Shown: one piece after another, positions 52,126 to 62,100 of the stretch
Numbering within the stretch: position 1 is the stretch's first letter
Layout: each line of letters starts with the position of its first letter
From: Lachnospiraceae bacterium
GTDB taxonomy: Bacteria; Bacillota; Clostridia; Lachnospirales; Lachnospiraceae
Direction: 5' to 3'
DNA: 64,000 nucleotides
Assembly (NCBI GenBank): GCA_022792835.1
Contig: JAAWBT010000038.1
Coordinates: 1-64,000, forward strand
The notes under the pieces: model-generated
The model's database searches: none
Seen by the model: the letters and a program-made list of their open reading frames with translations, nothing else
Told to the model about the DNA's origin: nothing
Made by a program: the position numbers and the translations under genes

Positions 52126-53481
52126 GTCCGCCCCCTCCAGACGGTTCAGATACCGGCTAAAGCAGATATACGTCACGACCACAGTAATGATGTTGGACAC
52201 CGGCTCCGCCAGAAACACGCCGATGGCTCCCATAAAGAAAGGAAAGATGAGCACCAGAGGGAGCAGCACAAAAATCTTGCGCATCAGCCCGAAAATCAAA
52301 GAAAGCTTCGCATTTCCCATGGCAATAAACATGTGCTGATTCATCATCTGCATCCCCAGCACAAAGTTCAGACTAAACGCAATCCTTATGGAGCTGGCGC
52401 AGGTGGAAAGCAGGGCCTCGTCTGTAATGAAAAGTCTGGCTACCTGGCTGGGGAATACCATAAAAACAGCCCACATGACCACAGCACAGGTCAAAGAGCA
52501 GATCCGTCCGTAATTGATCGTCTTCCTCATGCGGCTGTAATCTCCCGCCCCGAAGCAGTAACCCACAATAGGCTGGGCTCCCTGGGTCACCCCCTGAAGG
52601 GGCATAAAGAAGATTTGATACATACTGTATACAATGGTCATACAGCCTATATACTGATCTCCTGTTGCAATATCCGGACTCCAGTGACGCAGCAGGAGAT
52701 TGATCAGGATCTGCACCAGACTGTCGTTGGCCAGAAACACAAAGCTGGAAACTCCCAGTGCGCAGATCCGTCTCGCATTCTCCCATTTTATCCGCATATC
52801 CTTCAGCCTTGTGCGAATGATCATCTTCTTAGAAAACAGAAGAAGAAACAGCACCCAGAGAGCGGAAACGGACTGGGAGATCACAGTCGCCACTGCCGCT
52901 CCCGCGATTCCCATATCCATGATATAGATAAACACAGGATCTAAAATCAGGTTCAGCACTGCGCCGATGATCACCGTAATGGTCCCCAGCGTCGTAAAGC
53001 CCTGGGCGTTCAGAAAAGAATTCATGCCCATGCTGATCATAACAGGCACGGTCCCCAGCACATAGATCTGTAAGTACGAGGACGCATAAGGAAGAGCTGC
53101 CTCGCTGGTTCCAAACAGCAGGAGAATCGGGTCGCAGAACCCATAAAAAATTACGGTCAGAAAAACTCCCAGAGCCAGAAGAAGGCTCAGGGAATTCCCC
53201 TGCAAAACGGCTGCTCCCTCATAATCTTTTTCCCCCAGTTTGATGGAGAGCAAAGGCCCGCCACCCCGTCCGATCAGATAGCTGAAAGCCGTAATAATCA
53301 AGATAATGGGAAGGGTCAGACCCAGTCCCGTCAGAGCTATGGTTCCGACTCCCTCCATGTGTCCGATATAAATACGGTCCACCATGCTGTAAAGGGCATT
53401 GACGATCTGTGCCACCGTGCTGGGCACTGCGAGCTTTAAGAGGAGCGGCAGGATTTTCCCTTTTGCCAGCTGCTCCTCCAT
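52066..53481 (-). CDS. MATE-family efflux transporter
   Basis: 471 residues with twelve membrane segments in two similar halves; MVDRIYIGHMEG near residue 35 is typical of the family. Start at 53481 behind AGGAGGAG; the ATG at 53496, overlapping the dehydrogenase stop, has no spaced ribosome site. Exports drugs or metabolites by Na+ or H+ antiport. Downstream of and coupled with the dehydrogenase; its 3' end overlaps the cotH gene by 60 nt. Confidence 0.93.
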   Translation of the reverse strand: MEEQLAKGKILPLLLKLAVPSTVAQIVNALYSMVDRIYIGHMEGVGTIALTGLGLTLPIILIITAFSYLIGRGGGPLLSIKLGEKDYEGAAVLQGNSLSLLLALGVFLTVIFYGFCDPILLLFGTSEAALPYASSYLQIYVLGTVPVMISMGMNSFLNAQGFTTLGTITVIIGAVLNLILDPVFIYIMDMGIAGAAVATVISQSVSALWVLFLLLFSKKMIIRTRLKDMRIKWENARRICALGVSSFVFLANDSLVQILINLLLRHWSPDIATGDQYIGCMTIVYSMYQIFFMPLQGVTQGAQPIVGYCFGAGDYSRMRKTINYGRICSLTCAVVMWAVFMVFPSQVARLFITDEALLSTCASSIRIAFSLNFVLGMQMMNQHMFIAMGNAKLSLIFGLMRKIFVLLPLVLIFPFFMGAIGVFLAEPVSNIITVVVTYICFSRYLNRLEGADLDPRLKEPCKEKPAKKYQG

Positions 53482-53492
53482 ATCTCCTCCTT

Positions 53493-54284
53493 TCATGCCT
53501 CAGCCGCTTTCTTGTCCCAGGAATAAGTGGGATTCAAAGTCACGCTCCTTCCGCCGGACACCTCTATGGTGGTTCCTGTCATATAGGAAGCGCCCTGCCC
53601 GCAGAGGAATACCACCGGCGCAGCAATCTCTTTTGGCTCTGCCAGACGGTTTAACAAAGTTCCGGCAGCATTGTAATCCAACTCCTCCTGAGGGATCGTC
53701 GCCCGCACTGCAGGCGTCACCGTAAAGCCGGGCATCACACAGCAGACCCGCACGCCATAAGCTGCATATTCTCCTGCCAATGTCTGTGTCAGATTGACGA
53801 TCGCCGCTTTCATAGGGCCGTACAGGGTGCTTCTTCCCGCTGTAGGGCACCGCGCCGCCAGCGAACTGATATTGACAATGGCTCCACCTTTATTTTTCAT
53901 GTGACGGAAGGCCGCCTGTGCCCCGAACACGGCAGATTTAAAGCACACCCCGGTGATGAAATCAATGTCTTTTCCGGTAAACTCATCTCCGTCTTTAAAC
54001 ACGGTTGCTCCCACGTTGTTGACCCAGGCATCAATGCCTCCAAGCTTTTGTGCCGCCCGGCCGGCAAAAGCATAAAGCCCTTCCTCGCAGGTCACGTCCA
54101 GCGCTTCCCAGTAAACCTCTCCAAGCTCCTTCATCTCCTCACAAGCCGCCTTAAGCTCGTCCTCTTTTCTTGCACAGACGGCAATCTTTGCCCCCTCTCT
54201 CAGAAAGGTTTCTGCCACTGCACGGCCAATCCCTTTGCTTCCCCCAAGCACGACTGCTGTTTTCCCTTTCAGTCCCAGATCCAT
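53493..54284 (-). CDS. short-chain dehydrogenase/reductase
   Basis: 263 residues, classical SDR. The cofactor motif is GGSKGIGRA (14-22), the structural NNVG motif is at about residue 90, and the catalytic set is Ser in NISS and YGPMK. The C-terminal GTTIEVSGGRS is also typical. NAD(P)-dependent oxidation or reduction of an alcohol or ketone; substrate unknown. Confidence 0.92.
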   Translation of the reverse strand: MDLGLKGKTAVVLGGSKGIGRAVAETFLREGAKIAVCARKEDELKAACEEMKELGEVYWEALDVTCEEGLYAFAGRAAQKLGGIDAWVNNVGATVFKDGDEFTGKDIDFITGVCFKSAVFGAQAAFRHMKNKGGAIVNISSLAARCPTAGRSTLYGPMKAAIVNLTQTLAGEYAAYGVRVCCVMPGFTVTPAVRATIPQEELDYNAAGTLLNRLAEPKEIAAPVVFLCGQGASYMTGTTIEVSGGRSVTLNPTYSWDKKAAEA

Positions 54285-54362
54285 ACGAAAAATCTCCTCC
54301 TATCATTGGTCTATTTACTTTTCACTAATCATATCACATCGACTTAGAATTGAAAAGCAATA

Positions 54363-55316
54363 TTATTTATCCGTTTCCTCCCCTGCAAACTCACCGGCAT
54401 TTTTTTCTTCCTGCACCCGGATCCCATGATAGAACATGTAACTTAAGGGCGTCGGGATTCCAAGCTCCTTTCCAAGGCGCACCATCGTACCGGCAAAAAG
54501 CTCCACCTCCGTCTTTTTCTTCGCCTCCAGATCCTGCAGGGTTGACGGTTTATTCCAATAGGGAAGTCCCTTTACAGTCGCCTCCTGGTTTTCAATGTCC
54601 GACTCATTCAGATCCACCCCCAGTCTGTTGGCAATGGCCATCACCTCCCGCATGGCCTCCCGGCGGATCTCATTGGCAGAGTCACTGGCGCGGAAGGCTC
54701 CAAATGGAATCCCAAGCAGCGCACAGGTCATATTCTCCCCCACATTGCACATGTATTTAAACCAGAGCCCCCGCTTCATGTCGTCATCAATCTCATAGGG
54801 GATATCACAGGCTTCCAAAAATGCCTTCACTGTCATGACCCTGGGAGTAAGCGCCCTGTTTTTCTCCTCTCCGAAATGGACCTTACCCCAATACGGATCA
54901 AAATCAGCCACGCCATCCTTCATGACAATGGACATACGCATGTAAGAATAAAGAACATGGTCCCAGCCATAGGCCGCCGCCACCTTCTCTTCGCTCTCGA
55001 TCCCGTTCATCACGCAGAGGATCTGGGTCTTTTCTCCCACCAGGTTCCCAATGTCCTGGATGGCCTGGGAAAGCCCCATATCTTTCATTGCCATAATGAT
55101 CAGGTCTGCTTTGGGGCCTTCTTCTTCTGGCGTCCGAACAGAAAATTTATGAGTTACCCCATTGATGGTCACGCCATCCCTCTCCAGTCTTTCCTTCCGC
55201 GCTCCTGAGGCCACCACCTGAAAATGCTCCCTGCCAAGATAGGCCTCCATCCTGGGCGCAAAAAAAGAACCCATGGCCCCAAGACCGATGAGAGCCGCAT
55301 ATTTTATCTCTGTCAT
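54363..55316 (-). CDS. ketopantoate reductase family protein
   Basis: 317 residues from the ATG at 55316 (GGAGG at seven bases). The NADPH loop is IGLGAMGSFFAPR (9-21), and the C-terminal helical domain has KRGLWFKYMCNVGENMTCAL with the catalytic Lys and Asn region. It may make pantoate for coenzyme A, but the family also reduces other 2-keto acids, and no pantothenate genes are near, so I do not assign panE. Confidence 0.87.
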   Translation of the reverse strand: MTEIKYAALIGLGAMGSFFAPRMEAYLGREHFQVVASGARKERLERDGVTINGVTHKFSVRTPEEEGPKADLIIMAMKDMGLSQAIQDIGNLVGEKTQILCVMNGIESEEKVAAAYGWDHVLYSYMRMSIVMKDGVADFDPYWGKVHFGEEKNRALTPRVMTVKAFLEACDIPYEIDDDMKRGLWFKYMCNVGENMTCALLGIPFGAFRASDSANEIRREAMREVMAIANRLGVDLNESDIENQEATVKGLPYWNKPSTLQDLEAKKKTEVELFAGTMVRLGKELGIPTPLSYMFYHGIRVQEEKNAGEFAGEETDK

Positions 55317-55394
55317 CCTACTACCTCCAAATTTTTTATACGGCTCTATCATACCTTTTTTGTGGGTTCTTTTCAAGTATCCTTCCCAACCTCC

Positions 55395-58007
55395 TCAGTG
55401 GAGATTTTTCAGAAACGCCAGTATCTCGTGGGCCAGAAGGGGCATGGCTGACAGCACAAGGAGCAGCAGCCATTCTGTAAAGGCCAGAGAACAGGTTCCG
55501 AATACACCGATGAAATAAGGAACCTCTGTGACCAAAAGCTGAAGGAAGATTCCCAGAACTACAGCCAAAAGCATCATCTTATTGTTCCTATGGTTCATCC
55601 GAAGCAGTGATGTCTCCACATCTCTCATGCCGATGGCATGAAAAAGCTGAGAAATCCCAAGGACCGTAAAGGCGTAAGTCTGGCAGCGGCCAAGAAAGGC
55701 GCCGTCCCCCATCAGCATGCCAAGGTTCTCCACTGTAATCGGCAGTCCTGCCCGCATGAGATTTCCCAGAGGGAGCTGCAGAAAAGCCGCTGTGCTGATG
55801 AAGGCGATCAGAAACCCGTAAAGCAAGGTGCAGCTCAGGCCGCCTTTTGCGAACAGGCTCTCATTTTTTGACCTTGGAGGCCGTTTCATGTAATTTTTAT
55901 TCCCGTTCACATCCACGCCCAAGGCCAAAGCCGGGAGAGAATCAGTAATCAGATTGATCCATAAAATATGGCTGGGCTTTAAAGGAGACGGCAGCCCTAA
56001 GCTGATGGCAGCCAGCATGGTAATGATCTCCCCAAAATTGGAGGACAGCAGAAAGAGGACTGACTTTTTGATATTTTCGTAAATTCCTCTTCCCAGGGCA
56101 ATGGCCTTTGTGATCGTGGCGAAATTGTCGTCCGTCAACACCAGATCTGCCGCATTTTTCGCCACATCTGTCCCTGCCATTCCCATTGCCACTCCCACAT
56201 CCGCCACTTTTAAAGAGGGGGCGTCATTGACCCCATCCCCGGTCATGGCCACAATTTCCCCTGCCTTTTTATAGGCAGACACAATCCGTACTTTGTGCTC
56301 CGGAGCCACATGGGCAAAAACACGAAGCCAGGGCAGCCGTTTTCTAAGGGCCTCCTCAGAAAGTGTGGAAAGTTCCTCACCGGAAATGCATTCCTCCGCC
56401 CGGTCTGCGATGCAAAGCTCCTTTGCAATGGCAAAAGCTGTGTCAGCCCGATCCCCGGTAATCATAACAGTCTTTACTCCTGCCCTCCGAAACTGCGCCA
56501 CCGCCTCCGCCGCTTCCGGGCGCACCGGATCATACATTCCCGCCATTCCTACAAAAATCAAATCCTGTTCCATGGGAGCCTGTGCGTCCCGGTACATGGC
56601 AATGGCCAGAACCCGCAGGGCGGCTCCAGTAAATTCTTTTAAAACCCGGCCGATCTCTTCCCTGTCCTGCCTGCCCATCAACACTGCACGGCCTTCCCTC
56701 CACACAAACCGGCATCTGGCCAGTACTTCGTCAGGCGATCCTTTTGTATAGGAGATCCGGTTTCCCCGGTCCGCGTGGAGGGTTGTCATCAGTTTTCTGT
56801 CTGAATCAAATGGGCGTTCATCCCTCCTCGGCATACTCCGCTCCAGTTCTCTTCGGTACAGGCCATGAGCTGCCGCCATATCAAGAAGGGCAAGCTCCGT
56901 CGGATCCCCCAGCCGTTCTGTCGTTTCCTGCCCTTTCTCCGCTCTGCGTCCTTTCAGGCTGCCGGCCGGCGATGTCCCCGGCCGAAGGACCTCCGCATCG
57001 TTGCAGAGGGTAAAGCCCTGGAGAAAATGCCGGTCCAAATCACATTTAAGCTCTCTGGGCCCGCAGCTGCCTCTCCCTGTGTAACATCTCGCCACCGTCA
57101 TCCTATTCTGGGTCAGGGTGCCGGTCTTGTCGGAGCAGACCACACTGACACAGCCTAAGGTTTCCACACTGGGCAGCCGTTTCACAATGGTATTTACCTT
57201 GACCATCCGGGAAACACTGAGTGCCAGCACCATCGTCACAATAGCCGGGAGGCCCTCCGGGACTGCCGCCACTGCGAGGGAAATAGCTGTAATCAACATC
57301 TCCGGAATATCCCGCCTCTGCCACACAGCGATCAAGAACAGCAGGACACAGAGAATAATGGAAAGGATGCTTAAAACCTTTCCCAGATCAGCCAGTCTTT
57401 TTTGGAGCGGTGTTTTTTCTGTCTTTGTATTCTGAAGCATTCCGGCAATCTTCCCGATCTCTGTCTCCATGCCGATGGCTGTCACAATCCCCTCTCCGCG
57501 CCCGTAGGTGACATTGGTAGACATATAAGCCCTCGAATCTTTGCCCACACTCTTTTCTACAGGAACGGATTCTCCGGTTAACGCCGCTTCCTCAATCTTC
57601 AGATTGACCGCTGTTTTTAAAAGCAGGTCTGCCGGGACCTGACGCCCCGCCTCCAGGCAGACAATATCCCCCGGGATCAGACTGGAGGCTGGAACCTCCC
57701 GCACCCGCTCTCCTTCCTTTAAAAGAGCTTTGGGGCTGGACAGTTTTTTCAGAGCTTCCAGGGCCCTAGCTGCCTTCCCTTCCTGGATTACACCTACAAA
57801 GGAATTGAGAGTAATGACCACAAGAATGATCGCCATATCCCCGTATTCCTTTAACAGTGCGGAAATGGCTGCCGCCGCCATCAAGATATAGATCAGAGGA
57901 CTGTTTAACTGTTCCAGAAAACGAACGAATACGGAAAGCCGCCTTTCTTCCTCCAGCACATTCATTCCCCGCCGGTATCCGGCCTGTTTTACTTTTTTCT
58001 CCGCCAC
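55395..58007 (-). CDS. cation-transporting P-type ATPase, SERCA/PMCA-like (P2)
   Basis: 870 residues from the GTG at 58007, six bases after GGGAGG; another GTG at 58094 would add 29 very basic residues not typical of the family. The phosphorylation site is CSDKTGTLTQN, the hinge TGDGVNDAPSLK, the actuator motif LTGESVPV, and PEGLPAIV lies in TM4 with Ca2+-site residues. Ten membrane segments, of which the last four follow SLPALALG. Calcium export is most likely. The N-terminus is shorter than usual, lacking the normal GL-x4-A opening of the cation-ATPase N domain. Confidence 0.9.
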   Translation of the reverse strand: MAEKKVKQAGYRRGMNVLEEERRLSVFVRFLEQLNSPLIYILMAAAAISALLKEYGDMAIILVVITLNSFVGVIQEGKAARALEALKKLSSPKALLKEGERVREVPASSLIPGDIVCLEAGRQVPADLLLKTAVNLKIEEAALTGESVPVEKSVGKDSRAYMSTNVTYGRGEGIVTAIGMETEIGKIAGMLQNTKTEKTPLQKRLADLGKVLSILSIILCVLLFLIAVWQRRDIPEMLITAISLAVAAVPEGLPAIVTMVLALSVSRMVKVNTIVKRLPSVETLGCVSVVCSDKTGTLTQNRMTVARCYTGRGSCGPRELKCDLDRHFLQGFTLCNDAEVLRPGTSPAGSLKGRRAEKGQETTERLGDPTELALLDMAAAHGLYRRELERSMPRRDERPFDSDRKLMTTLHADRGNRISYTKGSPDEVLARCRFVWREGRAVLMGRQDREEIGRVLKEFTGAALRVLAIAMYRDAQAPMEQDLIFVGMAGMYDPVRPEAAEAVAQFRRAGVKTVMITGDRADTAFAIAKELCIADRAEECISGEELSTLSEEALRKRLPWLRVFAHVAPEHKVRIVSAYKKAGEIVAMTGDGVNDAPSLKVADVGVAMGMAGTDVAKNAADLVLTDDNFATITKAIALGRGIYENIKKSVLFLLSSNFGEIITMLAAISLGLPSPLKPSHILWINLITDSLPALALGVDVNGNKNYMKRPPRSKNESLFAKGGLSCTLLYGFLIAFISTAAFLQLPLGNLMRAGLPITVENLGMLMGDGAFLGRCQTYAFTVLGISQLFHAIGMRDVETSLLRMNHRNNKMMLLAVVLGIFLQLLVTEVPYFIGVFGTCSLAFTEWLLLLVLSAMPLLAHEILAFLKNLH

Positions 58008-58127
58008 CTTGACCCTCCCGTTTTTCCTTTCACGGGCAAAACCCGTTCGTCCTGCCAAGATATGGATTTTAAACTGCTCTTTCCGTATATCCACATGGCC
58101 CGTCCAGGACTTTTATCATAACCTATG

Positions 58128-58156
58128 AGGACAGACAGAAAAATATGTGCTATAAT
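58128..58156 (+). promoter_or_regulatory. promoter of the alpha/beta hydrolase gene
   Basis: -35 AGGACA (58128-58133), 17-nt spacer, perfect -10 TATAAT (58151-58156), 22 nt before the start codon. If the ATPase gene starts at 58007, this lies in a 171-nt divergent gap. Confidence 0.6.
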
Positions 58157-58178
58157 ATCCAAAAGAAAGGAGTTTTCC

Positions 58179-59063
58179 ATGCCCAGTATTATCAGTTCTC
58201 TTTCTTATCAATATAAACGATTAAACCATGCCAAAGATGATCTGAAAAAATGTCTCATCTCAAAAAAGCACGGCGCCTCAAAGGACATGCTGCCGCCAAA
58301 AGCTCTGAAAAACCATCATCAGGTTCAGGTTTCTGCCAAATCCGGCCGCCCTGTCTACTATGTGGATTTTGAGAAAGCGGAGGAAAAGCCTTGTATCTTT
58401 TATTTCCATGGCGGCTCTTTTTTGACAGGGCTTTCCAAAAAGCACTGGCGATTTGTGAGGCGGCTTCTCTTTGGTACTGGCTGCCCTGTCGTCATTCCCG
58501 ATTACCCGTTGATTCCGGAATACACCCACAAGCGGATTCTATCTTTTTGTATGGAGGTTTATCTGGAACTGACTGAGACATGCCCCCATGGGGTGATCCT
58601 GATCGGCGACTGTGCCGGAGCGAATCTGGCCATGGCTTCCGCCAAGTCGGCTGTTCAAAAAAAGAGCCGGATTCCCAACCAGCTCCTCTTACTCTCTCCA
58701 TATCTGGATCTTTCCGGAAACAATCCAATCAAAAATGTCCTTGCTCACCGAGATCCTCTGCTGGAACCGGAGAGCTGTCAGGAAGCCGCGCTCCTCTACG
58801 CGGGAAGCCGTTCTCTCACAGACCCCCTCGTCAGTCCTGTGTTCGGCTCCATGAAAGGACTTCCCAAGGTCACCGTGTGGACCGGCGACAGCGATATTCT
58901 CTACGCAGACACGCTCCTTCTAAAAGAAGCGCTGAAGAAATCCCATACGCCCTATCACATTTACACCTATCCGAATATGGTCCATGACTGGATGTTCGAA
59001 CGAATCCCAGAGGGCAGGAAGGCACTGCGGCAGATCGTTATGACCATTCGGGAGTATCTGTAA
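58179..59063 (+). CDS. alpha/beta hydrolase, hormone-sensitive-lipase type with Cys nucleophile
   Basis: 294 residues from the ATG at 58179 (AAAGGAG upstream). The oxyanion-hole motif is FHGGSF, as in HSL-type esterases. The nucleophile elbow reads IGDCAGANLA, with cysteine (TGT) where the family has Ser (GDSAG). The acid is in GDSDILYAD and the histidine in NMVHDWMF, so the triad is otherwise complete. No signal peptide. Either a thiol esterase-type enzyme or a protein that has lost normal esterase activity. Confidence 0.85.
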   Translation: MPSIISSLSYQYKRLNHAKDDLKKCLISKKHGASKDMLPPKALKNHHQVQVSAKSGRPVYYVDFEKAEEKPCIFYFHGGSFLTGLSKKHWRFVRRLLFGTGCPVVIPDYPLIPEYTHKRILSFCMEVYLELTETCPHGVILIGDCAGANLAMASAKSAVQKKSRIPNQLLLLSPYLDLSGNNPIKNVLAHRDPLLEPESCQEAALLYAGSRSLTDPLVSPVFGSMKGLPKVTVWTGDSDILYADTLLLKEALKKSHTPYHIYTYPNMVHDWMFERIPEGRKALRQIVMTIREYL

Positions 59064-59123
59064 AAATTTCTTTCCTGTTCAGGCTCATGGAAGAAAAACG
59101 ATTCTCCTTCTGAGTTTTATCTA

Positions 59124-59178
59124 AAACAACGCCCATCCCTTCCGACGGCTAAATGATAGGAAGGGATGGGCGTTGTTT
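59124..59178 (-). terminator. long perfect hairpin terminator after purL
   Basis: A 20-bp perfect stem (59124-59143 with 59159-59178) and 15-nt loop lie directly after the purL stop. On the minus strand it ends GTTGTTTTAG. The stem is unusually long for an intrinsic terminator and, between convergent genes, may act in both directions. Confidence 0.8.
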
Positions 59179-59191
59179 GAAAGCCTCTCTT

Positions 59192-62100
59192 TTATTTAAA
59201 ATATTCTACGCCGGACTCAAACACTTTGAGATCCTGGTCGCCGTAAATGTTGACAGCCACGGACTCTCCTCTTCGCTCGATGTGAGCCATTTTTCCGAAA
59301 ATACGTCCGTCAGGGCTTGTGATTCCCTCGATGGCCTGATAGGAGCCGTTGGGATTCCACCCTTCGTTCATGGTGGGCATGCCGAACTCATCCACATACT
59401 GAGTGGCAACCTGGCCGTTTGCAAAGAGTTTTGCAAGCCACTCTTCACTTGCCACGAACCGCCCTTCCCCGTGGGAGGCCGGCGTGCAGTAGACCTTCCC
59501 TAACTCTGCCTTCTGTAACCAGGGCGACTTACTGGACACGACTTTCGTGTATACCATTTTAGAAATATGACGGCCAATGGTATTGTAGGTAAGAGTCGGA
59601 GAATCTGTCCCCTGCTCCCTGATCATTCCATAAGGCACAAGCCCCAGCTTGATGAGGGCCTGGAAGCCGTTGCAGACTCCTAGCATCAGTCCGTCTCTCT
59701 CGTTCAAGAGCTTCCTCACCGCCTCCGTCATGCGGGCGTTTCGGAAAGCTGTCGCAAAGAATTTGGCCGACCCTTCCGGCTCATCGCCCGCGGAAAAGCC
59801 ACCGGGGAACATGACGATCTGGGCCTTCGAAATGGCCTCCTCGAAAATCTCCACCGAATCGCGGATATCCTCCGCCGTGATATTCTTAAGAACTCTGGTG
59901 ATCACGTCGGCTCCGGCTGCCTCAAAGGCCTTCGCACTGTCATACTCGCAGTTGGTGCCCGGGAACACAGGGATGAACACCGTGGGTTTCGCCGTCTTAT
60001 GTCTGCACATGTATACGCTGTCTGCTTTGTAAAGGCTGTCCTTCACAGATGTCTGAGCCACACCAGACACCGTGGGAAACACCTTTTCCAGAGGTTTTTC
60101 CCAGGCCGCCTGCAAATTTGCAAGGCCAAGGTTCATGGAACCATATTCCACAAAGTCCTTCTCCGTCACCTCACCGATGACTCTGTAACGTCCTGAGAGC
60201 TCCGATACTTTTCCGTCCGGAACTTCTGCTATCAGATTTCCCCATCCTGCCGCAAACAGATCTTCCGGAGCCACATCATGCTCAATCTTCACACCCATTC
60301 GGTTGCCAAAAGCCATCTTTGTCACTGCCTCAGCGATGCCGTTTCGCTCCACCGCATAGGCGGACACAATTTTTCCTGCTTTGATATCCTCAAAAAACTT
60401 CCCATACTGATCCATGGCCTGGGCATAGACAGGCATATCGTATTCGTCCCGGTCAATGGTAAAAAGTACCAGTTTGTTTCCAGCCTTTTTAAGCTCCGGC
60501 GTGATGATGGTCTTATCACTGGCAACATCCACCGCAAAGGAAACAAGAGTCGGCGGCACATCCAGATCATTGAAAGAACCGGACATACTGTCCTTCCCGC
60601 CAATGGAAGGCAGGCCGAATCCCATCTGCGCATCATAGGCTCCTAAAAGGGCGGAGAAGGGCTCTCCCCACCTCTGCGGCTCCCCGGTCATCCTGCGGAA
60701 ATATTCCTGGAAGGTAAAACGGATCTTCCGGTAATCGCCGCCTGCCGCTGCAATCTTCGCCACAGAAGAAACCACCGCATAAACTGCTCCATGATAAGGG
60801 CTCCAGGAAGAAAGATACGGGTCAAAACCATAGCTCATCATAGTTACCATATCTGTTTTTCCTTTTAATACCGGAAGCTTCGCCACCATGGACTGGGTTT
60901 CCGTCATCTGGTACTTCCCGCCATAAGGCATATAGACGGAGCCTGCGCCGATGGACGAGTCAAACATTTCCACCAGCCCCTTCTGGGAGCAGACGTTCAG
61001 ATCCCCCATAGTCTCTGTCCACTTCGCAGAAGCATCACTCACCTTCTCCTTATCAAAAGGATTCCCCGCCCGGCCGGGAACCAAAACTGCCACGTCCGTC
61101 TCCTGATGGGCGCCATTGGTGTCCAGGAAAGCCCGGCTCAAGTCTACGATGACCTTTCCCCGCCAGGACATCACAAGACGGGGGCTCTCCGTCACCTCAG
61201 CCACGGGGACTGCCTCCAGGTTCTCTTCCTTCGCGTAGGCGAGAAATTGATCCACGTCTTTCTTGGCAATCACCACGGCCATCCGCTCCTGGGACTCGGA
61301 GATCGCGATCTCCGTGCCGTCCAGACCGGCATATTTTTTAGGGACCCTGTCCAGATCAATTTTCAGGCCGTCTGCCAGCTCGCCGATGGCCACAGACACG
61401 CCGCCCGCGCCGAAATCGTTGCATTTCTTGATGATATGGCTGACCTCTTCCCGGCGGAACAGCCTCTGCAGTTTCCGCTCTGTAGGCGCATTTCCCTTCT
61501 GCACCTCAGCCCCGCAGGTCTCAATGGATTTCTCCGTGTGGACTTTGGAGGACCCTGTGGCGCCGCCGCAGCCGTCTCTTCCCGTCCGTCCGCCCAGAAG
61601 GATAATGATATCGCCGGGATCAGAGGTCTCCCGGATCACTGCCCGCCTGGGAGCTGCCCCCATGACGGCACCGATCTCCATCCTCTTGGCCGCATAGTTT
61701 GGATGATAAATCTCTTTCACATAGCCAGTTGCCAGGCCGATCTGGTTTCCATAAGAGCTGTAGCCGTGGGCCGCCCCACGCACCAGCTTCTTCTGGGGAA
61801 GCTTCCCCTTCATGGTCTCAGACACCGGCGCCGTCGGATCAGCCGCCCCTGTGACCCGCATGGCCTGATATACATAAGTCCGGCCAGAAAGAGGATCACG
61901 GATGGCGCCGCCCAGACAGGTGGCTGCGCCGCCGAAGGGCTCAATCTCCGTGGGATGATTGTGAGTCTCGTTCTTAAAATTCACCAGCCACTCTTCCGTG
62001 ACACCGTCAATCTCCACCGGAACTACAATGCTGCAGGCATTGATCTCGTCAGATTCTTCCTGGTCCTTGAGCTTCCCCTCTTTTTTCAGTTTCCGCATGG

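Noticed and set aside
54363-55316. panE as a firm gene name
   Set aside because: Family match is good, but the family is broad and no pantothenate genes are nearby.
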